This document shows, in pieces, positions 8,943-14,572 of a stretch of 14,572 bases of DNA. The number at the start of each line of letters is the position of its first letter. The first letter of the stretch is position 1. Location: NCBI GenBank assembly GCA_964650975.1, contig CAZYWA010000165.1:1-14572 (forward strand), read 5' to 3'. The stretch comes from CAZYWA01 sp964650975 [NCBI: uncultured bacterium]. Its GTDB lineage: Bacteria > JADJOY01. The translations under genes were made by a program, and so were the position numbers. The notes below the pieces were generated by a model. It was not told the DNA's origin. It did no database searches and worked only from the letters and a program-made list of their open reading frames with translations.

Positions 8943-9590
8943 CTAACGCTTCCCCGGGGAGACCGAGAACGCGACGCGGCGGACGCCGAGATCGGAGTCG
9001 TCGAGCGCCTCGATCGTGACCCGCATCGCGCCCTGGCCTCCGAAGTACGCAGCTGCGCTCAGGGCCATGAGCTTCTTGGCCTTCTGCTGTCGCTCGGGCT
9101 CGATCTGGAAGAGCGCCTCCTGGATCGTGCCGCTCGTGAAGCTCTCGCCACCGTCCTCGGCCGCCCGCTTCTCGAGCAGCGGCACCGCCTTCTTGGCGTC
9201 CGGGCCGATCTTGCCCAGGACCCGGATCGCCATGTCGGAGACCTCTCCGCGCGGATCGTGCTCGAGGATCGCGATGAGCCGGTCGACCATCGACGCGTCG
9301 GGACCGATGTCCTCCACCACGGCCAGCGCGTACTGGCGGACCTGCCAGGCTGGATCGTGCGAGGCAGCCTCGAGGACGGCGGGAAGCACCTCGCGCCCGC
9401 GCTTGGCGAGCGCCGCACGAGCGGCGTCGCGAGTGGCGTCGCTGCCGTCGCCGAGGTCGTGAATCAGCTTGGGGACGGGCTCGGCCACCTCCGCCGCGTC
9501 GGCGGCGAAGGTCTCGAACGGACGTACGACGAACGCGCAGAGCACCGCGACCACCACCAAGCGGCCGAATCCGACAGCGATCTTCCTCAC
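8943..9590 (-). CDS. HEAT-repeat protein with N-terminal signal or membrane anchor
   Basis: A 215-residue protein. Residues 4-30 form a hydrophobic segment (VGFGRLVVVAVLCAFVVRPF) ending in TFAADAA, a signal peptide or anchor, so the protein is probably periplasmic or membrane-attached. Residues 35-165 hold three to four HEAT-like helical repeats, recognisable by D-x-x-x-R-x-x-A spacing (GSDATRDAARAALAKRG; DPAWQVRQYALAVVEDIGPD; DPRGEVSDMAIRVLGKIGPD). HEAT repeats are protein-binding scaffolds; no catalytic motif is visible. A last partial repeat (DDSDLGVRRVAFSV) stops at TAG 8943, and the same frame stays open beyond it to hicB. GTG 9590 has a GGGGGAGGGG purine run upstream. A truncated second copy of the N-terminal third is present at 11248-11451. 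Confidence 0.75.
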   Translation of the reverse strand: MRKIAVGFGRLVVVAVLCAFVVRPFETFAADAAEVAEPVPKLIHDLGDGSDATRDAARAALAKRGREVLPAVLEAASHDPAWQVRQYALAVVEDIGPDASMVDRLIAILEHDPRGEVSDMAIRVLGKIGPDAKKAVPLLEKRAAEDGGESFTSGTIQEALFQIEPERQQKAKKLMALSAAAYFGGQGAMRVTIEALDDSDLGVRRVAFSVSPGKR

Positions 9591-9652
9591 GCGCCCCCTC
9601 CCCCGCGAGCGAAAGCGCGCGCGGAACCGCGCTTACACCCGGCCCTCGCACC
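9391..9652. repeat. Direct repeat copy A: HEAT gene 5' part and upstream flank
   Basis: This 262-bp segment matches 11252-11512 with about 22 mismatches and one single-base gap by hand alignment, roughly 90% identity, in the same orientation. It covers the first 66 codons of the HEAT gene plus about 60 bp upstream. Weaker similarity resumes at 9857-9896 (copy at 11802-11841). The two copies flank the unknown three-gene operon. Confidence 0.85.
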
Positions 9653-10090
9653 GACTCAATCTCGGTAGGTAAAGATTCGAATAGATCAGCCTCGACCTGG
9701 CCAGCGCTCACGACCGGTCAGGTCGGGGCTCTGCAACCCTCCGACCGCCGCGATCTAAATCCAAATTTAAGCGCCCCCTTGCTCGGTTCCATGGGTCGCT
9801 CGAAGTGACCCGAACCCCAAAGCTAGGCTATGGCCACCGACTGCCACGAGACCCAGACAAGCGCACCCCGCGTACCGTCAGCTCCACCGCCGAGTTCGCC
9901 TCACGGCTGCATCAAATGGCGCGAGCCGCCTCCCGTGGAGTCCCAGTCGCAATCTGCCCGAACCTCGTGCGATACCCCGACACGCCTGCCAGCCACCGGC
10001 GACGGCGCCAAACAACGGACCGGCCGGACGCGGTGCAGTAATACGACAAAGGGTGCTGCCGACGCGCCTGGCACGCGGTACAATGATCGC
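9591..10090. other. 500-bp gene-free stretch between HEAT gene and unknown operon
   Basis: No convincing coding region was found. The stretch holds the outer part of repeat copy A (to 9652); an imperfect 10-bp inverted repeat with a 13-base loop (9693-9702 with 9716-9725, one mismatch); a short AT-rich patch (AAATCCAAATTTAA around 9760); one of three copies of the motif CCCCAAAGCT (9815-9824); and a 40-bp segment (9857-9896) similar to 11802-11841. The probable promoter of the plus-strand operon is at its right end. Confidence 0.6.
10079..10084 (+). promoter_or_regulatory. Candidate -10 element, possibly of a leaderless transcript
   Basis: TACAAT ends 6 bases before ATG 10091 of the first gene of the unknown operon. 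Transcription would start at or next to the A of the ATG, and there is no ribosome-binding site, which together suggest a leaderless mRNA. No good -35 is visible (CTGCCG at 10056-10061 is poor). Confidence 0.4.
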
Positions 10091-10513
10091 ATGGCCGAGG
10101 TGCTGCCACCGGACGATCGATGGGTGCGCTCCATGCTGTTTGTCGAGCAACTGCCGCGGTGCGACTTGCAGCCGGGACTTGCGGCACGTGTGCCGGTCGA
10201 CATCGCACCCGACCAGGAGGGCATGGTGCGACCGGCACCCGAAGATCGCGAGAAGGGAGATGGTCTTTCTGTGGCCCGGCACTATCGGTTCCTACCGCCG
10301 AATCTTGTCCCCACTCGGCTAGGGGGGAAAGCGCGGCTACCTGTGGAGGTCTTCCAGCTTCAGCCTTCCGATGTGAACGAGCCTCTGTCGTTCAGACCGG
10401 ACAAGAGGAACAACCCTCGACACGCCGTCATCGAACCGTCGGCGCTGATGCTGCTGGCCGCGTTCCAGGATGCGATATGTGCGACAGCTCTTCACTGGGA
10501 GCGCTTGCCATGA
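10091..10513 (+). CDS. Unknown protein, first gene of three-gene operon
   Basis: A 140-residue protein with no signal peptide, no membrane segment and no motif I recognise. It is Pro-rich (PPDD, RPAPEDR, FLPPNLVPTRLGG). The C-terminal part, PDKRNNPRHAVIEPSALMLL and then FQDAICATALHWERL, has alternating strand and helix character and may be a compact domain. Codon use is GC-biased and consistent along the frame, which supports a real gene. ATG 10091 is chosen because the frame upstream is not protein-like and a -10 element lies just before it. The stop overlaps the next start (ATGA), so translation of the second gene is probably coupled. No function is proposed. Confidence 0.6.
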   Translation: MAEVLPPDDRWVRSMLFVEQLPRCDLQPGLAARVPVDIAPDQEGMVRPAPEDREKGDGLSVARHYRFLPPNLVPTRLGGKARLPVEVFQLQPSDVNEPLSFRPDKRNNPRHAVIEPSALMLLAAFQDAICATALHWERLP

Positions 10514-10764
10514 CGCAGTCTGACGCAGCTCGCAGGTACGACGACTTGGAGAGCGAGATCTATCGGATTCGAATAGAGGGCCTGCCACCACCCGATGAGT
10601 TGGATCTCGTCCTCGAACAAGCGGCACTGTGGCCACAAATGACAGATGATGAGCAGGACGCGGTATGGCGGCGCCTCGAATACCCTGACGATCTTGAGCT
10701 CATCGATGAGCCAATCGGTGACCCCGATGCATACGAGGCGCCTAAACTGCGACGAGCTGCCTGA
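10510..10764 (+). CDS. Small acidic unknown protein, second gene of operon
   Basis: An 84-residue, strongly acidic protein (MTQSDAARRYDDLESEIYRI at the N-terminus, then PPPDELDLVLEQAALWPQMT and a tail rich in Asp, Glu and Pro). Residues 6-20 and 28-55 look helical. Nothing matches a family I know. Small acidic proteins between coupled genes are often antitoxins, immunity or anti-protein factors, but this is speculation here. It starts at ATG 10510, four bases inside the previous gene, and its TGA shares one base with the ATG of the next (TGATG). Stoichiometric coupled production of all three proteins is likely. Confidence 0.6.
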   Translation: MTQSDAARRYDDLESEIYRIRIEGLPPPDELDLVLEQAALWPQMTDDEQDAVWRRLEYPDDLELIDEPIGDPDAYEAPKLRRAA

Positions 10765-11156
10765 TGCTTCTTTCGATTCAGCGTGTACGCGACGCAACCG
10801 GACAGGAGGCAATCCACGTTTACTGCTACCGGCACGATATCAGCGCGGACCTTTCGACCGCGGATCGCGCCTTTAAGGCGCCCGTCAGATTTGTTCGGCG
10901 AGTCAGCTCAACGGTACCACCAGGCGGTAATCGGGTTCTGAGCTACGTAGACGCGATCGCTCCCGAGGGCTCGAGTACAAGCTCCTTCATGAGCGCCCTC
11001 GATGCGTTGCGCAGTCTCGCCACCGCACCGCCGCGCCAGTTGCCCATTCGTATCGGCTCATGGTGGCTTCGGTACGACATGGATGCCGCCCGGCATCGCC
11101 GTTGGCGGGACGAACTGGCGGACCTGCGCAGCGCTTACTGGACGGAGTTCTCCTGA
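10764..11156 (+). CDS. Unknown protein, third gene of operon
   Basis: A 130-residue protein beginning MLLSIQRVRDATGQEAIHVY, with alternating hydrophobic strands in the first 75 residues (IHVYCYRHDIS; APVRFVRRVSST; NRVLSYVDAIA). It ends in a basic and aromatic helical region (GSWWLRYDMDAARHRRWRDE, then LADLRSAYW). The pattern suggests a small beta-rich domain followed by helices. I recognise no family, active site, signal or membrane segment. It starts one base into the preceding stop codon (TGATG). After its stop, an imperfectly terminator-like hairpin (11182-11202) lies before the second HEAT fragment. The gene sits between direct repeats and only 700 bp from the Gabija-type genes, on the opposite strand. 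Confidence 0.6.
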   Translation: MLLSIQRVRDATGQEAIHVYCYRHDISADLSTADRAFKAPVRFVRRVSSTVPPGGNRVLSYVDAIAPEGSSTSSFMSALDALRSLATAPPRQLPIRIGSWWLRYDMDAARHRRWRDELADLRSAYWTEFS

Positions 11157-11181
11157 GAATGCGTGCCACGTGTAGGCGTTC

Positions 11182-11202
11182 TCCGCCGAGCTGACTGGCG
11201 GA
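11182..11202 (+). terminator. Weak hairpin downstream of the three-gene operon
   Basis: TCCGCC (11182-11187) and GGCGGA (11197-11202) pair perfectly around a 9-base loop, 26 bases after the stop of the third gene. No T tract follows, so this is at most a weak or factor-assisted terminator. Confidence 0.25.
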
Positions 11203-11247
11203 CTGGCGAGCAAGATCGAGCCTCTGTAGTAGGGCAAGCCCCAAAGC

Positions 11248-11451
11248 TCAGTCGTGCCCGCGCTTGGCGAGCGCCGCACGAGCGGCGTCGCGAGTGGCGT
11301 CGCTGCCGTTGTCGAGGTCGTGAATCAGCTTGCGGACGGGCTCGGCCACCTCCGCCGAGTCGGCGGCGAAGCTCTTGAACGGGCGCACGACGAACGCGCA
11401 GAGCACCGCGACCAGCACCACGCGGCCGAATCCGACAACGATCCCCTTCAC
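11248..11451 (-). pseudogene. Truncated second copy of the HEAT-repeat protein gene
   Basis: From GTG 11451 the frame encodes 67 residues (MKGIVVGFGRVVLVAVLCAF onward) that follow the N-terminus of the protein at 8943-9590 closely, including the hydrophobic segment, the FAAD-AEVAEPV region and the GSDATRDAARAALAKRG repeat. Where the full copy continues REVLPAVLE, this one reads HD and stops at TGA 11248. The stop is formed by the CCCCAAAGCT motif region that also occurs at two other sites. It keeps only the anchor and less than one and a half HEAT repeats, so it is most likely a remnant of a segmental duplication, although a short membrane peptide could still be made. Confidence 0.75.
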
Positions 11452-11512
11452 GCGCCCCTCCCCCGCGGGTGACGACGCGCGCGGAACGGCGCTTACACCC
11501 GGCCCTCGTACC
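11252..11512. repeat. Direct repeat copy B: HEAT gene 5' part and flank
   Basis: This is the partner of 9391-9652, in the same orientation and about 90% identical. The inner end coincides with loss of homology after codon 66 of the HEAT gene. The outer end falls inside the last codons of an upstream decayed membrane-protein gene, whose final residues (EGRV and stop) are still shared with copy A. Confidence 0.85.
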
Positions 11513-11741
11513 ACTGCTCGACCGATCCAGAAAACAATGTCTGCACGAGATAGGCGCCGCCTCGCCATGCGTACAAGACGACAAGTCCTACCGGAAACGT
11601 CGACGCCAACGTTCCGTAGAGAGCGACCTGCCCGGTCCTTCGCCCACCGAACCCGACCCGAGGAATGCCAACGCCACGGCAAGCACGAAAGATACACGCC
11701 GCTGTATATGCCAGCTTCGCGCCGAGCCGGCCTTAATTCAT
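11493..11741 (-). pseudogene. Decayed small membrane-protein gene
   Basis: A possible ATG at 11741 is followed at codon 3 by TAA, then by GRLGAKLAYTAACIF. The reading then shifts frame for about 22 codons (VLAVALAFLGSGSVGEGPGR) and shifts back to LYGTLASTFPVGLVVLYAWR, GGAYLVQTLF and QWYEGRV with TAA at 11493. Stitched together this is an about 82-residue protein with two hydrophobic helices, and each piece is far more protein-like than the frames it replaces. One nonsense codon and two compensating shifts imply decay. It lies just upstream of the truncated HEAT copy on the same strand. The family is not recognised, and no equivalent exists upstream of HEAT copy A. Confidence 0.45.
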
Positions 11742-11869
11742 CTCGACCGATCCGTCCAAACGCAAAGCTCAGCAGCGCTCACTGACTATCCGGCGATCAA
11801 AACAAGCGCATCTCGCGTGCCGTCAGCTTCACCGCCAAGCTGGACAGCGCCATCACGTCTGCAATTCCG

Positions 11870-13756
11870 TCATGTGGCGGCTTCGATTCCCATTTCCGTT
11901 AGGAACTGCGACCGCGTCTTGGGATAGCCGTAGTACTGGTCAGCATACGTCAGCGTGAGCGTCTCCTGCACTCTAGTGATTGCGACGAAGCAATTTCGAC
12001 GCTCCTCCTCTAACTCCCGGCTGCTCGGACCTTTCCGAATCGCCTGAAATGACGGAAATATCTCCTGAGCCATGCCAATCAGATACACGTCGCTGAACTC
12101 TAGCCCCTTCGCACCATGGACCGTCATACAACGGACCGCATGAGGTCCTGGGCGAGGCGCTTTCGATGTCAAGTCCATGTACTGCAAATACATGTTCAAG
12201 GTGAGGTTTTCTGCGCCGCGCTGGCGCACAAGGTCACCGTGCACATCTCGCCAAGTGTCGAGCTCGGTCGCAAGCGCCCGATCGTTCGCGTCGGCAAATG
12301 CAGTAGCACCATCCGACAAGAACCATTCTACTGCAGCGGGAAATTGCAACCGATCCACGAGCGTCGCGCGGAGCTGATGCACAAGACCCGCGATCCCGGG
12401 TGCGACAGCCCTCTCCGCAGCATCGACCCATGCGCGCAAGAAGTCGCCACCAACGAGCGCAGCGGCCGCGGTAACGTCGCCCATTTCCAGCGTTTGCTCC
12501 GTCAGCGAATCCCAGGCAACACAGAGGCGCCGCAGGACATCTCTATCGTGCCGCGCATTAGCCAGCCGAAGCGCGTGAAGGAATACCCGGACAAGTGGCG
12601 TCTCAAATTCGCCCTTCCGCTGCGTCACATGCGCGTCGAAGCCCAACTTACGGATGGCCTCGGCAGCTCGATCCAACACCTTTGTCGTTCTTGCTAGGAC
12701 GGCAACGCCGCTCGGATTCAGCTTACGGTCTCGGATATCGATCGCAACGGCCGCAGCCTCCGCTTCCGGAGTGCGGTAAGCCCCGAGCCTAATGACCGCT
12801 TGGTCCATCGCCGCTGGGCGATGACTCGTGAGGCGTTCTTTACCCGGAGTGCGCAATCGATTGTGCTCGATAAGCCGGTTCGCCACTTCAATGACTTCCT
12901 GAGGACAGCGATAATTCTCTGGCAATTGCACTACAGCCATCTGGTAGTCGTTCTTCAAGATCTGCAATCGCTCTGGACTGGCGCCGTTCCACTGATAAAT
13001 AATCTGGTCATCATCTGCAACCACAAATAGATTTGGCCTTGCCTCCGGCACGATGAGGCGAAGGAGATCGTACTGTGCCTTGTTTGTATCCTGAAATTCG
13101 TCCACGCACACGTGCGACCACCCTATGCGCAACACGCGCGTTACAGCAGGGTGGTCCTTCAGAAGTTTGCGGGCGAAATGAAGGAGTGATCCAAGATCTA
13201 GGCGATTCTGGCTGATTAGTCGCCGACAGTACGCCGCGAAGAAAAGTGGAAGCCAGGGTGGCGTCTGCGCGAGTGACGGCACCTCGGGACCGCAATCGTA
13301 CGACGACGCAAACAACCGATCAATCAATGTAAGAAGACTTGTGTGATCCGTGGGTAGGGTGTGACCGGCCTTGGTGACTTCGCGCGCGATCTCCTGAATT
13401 AAATGAATGCGATCCTCGTCCAAACTCAGAACCGAGAAGTCTGGCTTGATTCCAAGATGACTTCCATGCTGCCTCAAAATGTCTGTCGCAAAAGCGTGAA
13501 AGGTACAGAGTTGAGCACGTTCGCTATGGTGCCCTAGCAGGCGATCTACGCGATCGCGCATTTCAGACGCAGCCTTGTTCGTGAATGTGAGCGCAAGCAC
13601 AGCTGCACTCTCGTCCTCATTGAGCAAGCGCGCGACGCGTTGTGTAAGGACGAGCGTTTTACCAGACCCAGGCCCTGCAAGCACAAGAAGAGGCCCGGTC
13701 TGCCAGTGAACAGCCGCGCGTTGATTTTCATTAAGAGTCGCGAGGCCGGCAGCCAT
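11870..13756 (-). CDS. gajB: UvrD/PcrA/Rep-like SF1A helicase, Gabija GajB-type
   Basis: A 628-residue helicase carrying all SF1A motifs: Q motif (LNENQRAAV, Q12), Walker A GPGSGKT (28-34), motif Ia LTFTNKAASEM (56-66), TFHAFA (85-90), motif II VDEFQDTN (218-225), motif III ADDDQIIYQWNGA (247-259), motif IV ENYRC (280-284), motif V MTVHGAKGLEF (544-554) and motif VI VAITR (591-595, R595). It would move along single-stranded DNA using ATP. The gene starts at ATG 13756, sharing one base with the stop of the upstream OLD-type nuclease (TAATG). This tight nuclease-helicase pair is the Gabija anti-phage arrangement, where the GajA nuclease assembles with GajB. At 628 residues it is longer than the roughly 500-residue GajB of studied systems. 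Its GC content is visibly lower than the left half of the window, consistent with transfer. Confidence 0.85.
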   Translation of the reverse strand: MAAGLATLNENQRAAVHWQTGPLLVLAGPGSGKTLVLTQRVARLLNEDESAAVLALTFTNKAASEMRDRVDRLLGHHSERAQLCTFHAFATDILRQHGSHLGIKPDFSVLSLDEDRIHLIQEIAREVTKAGHTLPTDHTSLLTLIDRLFASSYDCGPEVPSLAQTPPWLPLFFAAYCRRLISQNRLDLGSLLHFARKLLKDHPAVTRVLRIGWSHVCVDEFQDTNKAQYDLLRLIVPEARPNLFVVADDDQIIYQWNGASPERLQILKNDYQMAVVQLPENYRCPQEVIEVANRLIEHNRLRTPGKERLTSHRPAAMDQAVIRLGAYRTPEAEAAAVAIDIRDRKLNPSGVAVLARTTKVLDRAAEAIRKLGFDAHVTQRKGEFETPLVRVFLHALRLANARHDRDVLRRLCVAWDSLTEQTLEMGDVTAAAALVGGDFLRAWVDAAERAVAPGIAGLVHQLRATLVDRLQFPAAVEWFLSDGATAFADANDRALATELDTWRDVHGDLVRQRGAENLTLNMYLQYMDLTSKAPRPGPHAVRCMTVHGAKGLEFSDVYLIGMAQEIFPSFQAIRKGPSSRELEEERRNCFVAITRVQETLTLTYADQYYGYPKTRSQFLTEMGIEAAT

Positions 13757-14572
13757 TAATCTATCCCCGCCAGTGAGACGGTCTTTTCCAGGATCGCGCG
13801 TAACTCTTTCGTCACCCCGACTGCCCCCCGCGATTCCATGTCGGCGGCCGCGTTCGCAGCGGCTCGTGTCTTCCACCTCGCCGGGAGGTTATCTGCATAC
13901 TCGGCCCAGTACCCAGGGTCACCCGGCTTCTTGGTCAGCTTCGCGAGATTCTGCTCTGGCATGAATGGCCCGTAGGCGTTGGCATACCCATTCTCAAGCA
14001 GGTGCGTCTCCATGTTCCGGTACGTCAAGCAGAGACGGTCCGCCTCAGATGCGCCGGCGAGATTAGCCTTGACCTTGGGCGCATATTGAGCACGACCCGA
14101 ATCATCGTCGACGGCACAGTACCATGGAATGCCAAACGAATTCGCGACCTTCGTGAGCAGCCCGACGTCCGACTGACTGTATTCCACCACTCGCACACCG
14201 TCCCGATGTAAATTCACGCCAAGAGCGCGCGCTGCTGCTGAATAGATCCAGGTTTCGGTCTCGCCTTCGACCAGCAACCAGCAGCGCGCGAAGAGCAGCT
14301 CGCCGCGCGACCGGCGCACGTGGTAATTGAACTTCCGAGTTTCCTCGCCCGAGAGCAGGCCCGGCGCCACTCGAAAGGCGCGAACGCCTTCTGACTTTCG
14401 GGCAAGCCGCCGGACATTGTGGACATCCACCTCTGAAAGAAAGTCGCCGCTGTGCGTCGAGATGAGCTTCTGCCCGGCGATGAGACTGAGCAGATCCCAA
14501 AGCGCTCGGACAGCTGAGGGATGAAGGTGGGCTTCCGGTTCCTCAAGCGCCACAACCGGGGTGCCGTTTTGC
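13756..14572 (-). CDS. gajA: OLD-family ATPase/TOPRIM nuclease, Gabija GajA-type (C-terminal part)
   Basis: The 3' part of a gene running off the right edge; 271 residues are visible. The segment begins with the end of an ABC-type ATPase domain: Walker B and downstream motif ALEEPEAHLHP (near 14525-14552), then KLISTHSGDFLSEV with the switch His. A TOPRIM nuclease domain follows: LLVEGETETW with its first acidic residues (around 14260) and AVDDDSGRAQ for the second acidic cluster (around 14100). METHLLENGY near residue 186 fits the C-terminal region of OLD nucleases. OLD family members next to a UvrD-like helicase form class 2, which includes Gabija GajA, a DNA nuclease regulated by nucleotide levels. 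The N-terminal Walker A is outside the window. Its stop overlaps the helicase start by one base, so the two are cotranslated. Other OLD-helicase pairings are possible. Confidence 0.8.
   Translation of the reverse strand, partial: QNGTPVVALEEPEAHLHPSAVRALWDLLSLIAGQKLISTHSGDFLSEVDVHNVRRLARKSEGVRAFRVAPGLLSGEETRKFNYHVRRSRGELLFARCWLLVEGETETWIYSAAARALGVNLHRDGVRVVEYSQSDVGLLTKVANSFGIPWYCAVDDDSGRAQYAPKVKANLAGASEADRLCLTYRNMETHLLENGYANAYGPFMPEQNLAKLTKKPGDPGYWAEYADNLPARWKTRAAANAAADMESRGAVGVTKELRAILEKTVSLAGID

Noticed and set aside
8930-9000. Integron-like core site (CCTAAC / GTTAGG) at the end of the HEAT gene
   Set aside because: Only one core-like heptamer was found, no partner or attC fold at a suitable distance, genes lie on both strands, and no integrase is visible.
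9830-10090. Upstream extension of the first unknown protein
   Set aside because: Pro/Ser/Thr-rich, not protein-like, and crossed by repeat similarity; ATG 10091 follows a -10 element.
13756-13876. 40-codon N-terminal extension of the helicase
   Set aside because: It lies inside the nuclease gene in another frame; ATG 13756 overlaps the nuclease stop and starts just before the Q motif.

Overview
The window reads as high-GC chromosomal DNA with strongly GC-ending codons over most of its length, frequent GTG/TTG starts and Shine-Dalgarno sites of the GGAGG type. Nothing fixes the taxon. The mix of a KatG, an MA-clan metallopeptidase, HEAT-repeat proteins and many toxin-antitoxin (TA) genes would fit a Myxococcota-like or other large-genome Gram-negative soil or aquatic lineage, but that is inference. 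No rRNA, tRNA, CRISPR array, transposase or integrase was seen.

Layout. 1-2313 (minus strand): the start of a SAM-dependent methyltransferase running off the left edge, a secreted HExxH metallopeptidase and a class I/II aminotransferase. 2370-3634 (minus): a TA-like operon of a ParD-like antitoxin, an Xre-type HTH protein and a small zeta-toxin/COG4185-type P-loop kinase, with a perfect inverted repeat over its probable promoter; the first two frames may be one gene split by a one-base deletion. 3692-4315 (minus): a hypothetical protein. 4477-7458 (plus): catalase-peroxidase KatG and a glutathione S-transferase-like protein, a plausible oxidative-stress pair.

7503-9590 (minus): a compact TA graveyard downstream of a HEAT-repeat protein. 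It holds intact hicB, a truncated hicA remnant, a HigA-type antitoxin with a one-base frameshift, an intact Phd/YefM antitoxin, a ParE toxin with a one-base frameshift, and a 42-bp duplicate of the HigA gene start. Of the toxins expected here, parE and hicA are broken and the HigA partner is absent, while two antitoxins stay intact.

9391-11869: a segmental duplication. The 5' part of the HEAT gene and its upstream flank occur twice as direct repeats (9391-9652 and 11252-11512, about 90% identical by eye, with further weaker similarity at 9857-9896 and 11802-11841). Between them lies a translationally coupled plus-strand operon of three proteins (140, 84 and 130 aa) that I do not recognise. 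This is the best candidate in the window for an undescribed system. The second repeat copy also carries a decayed small membrane-protein gene.

11870-14572 (minus): the C-terminal part of an OLD-family ATPase/TOPRIM nuclease and a UvrD/PcrA-like helicase overlapping by one base. This is the gene pair of the Gabija anti-phage system, with visibly lower GC than the left half. The right-hand 7 kb (TA remnants, duplicated segments, an unknown operon and Gabija) looks like an accessory or defence island next to conserved metabolic genes.
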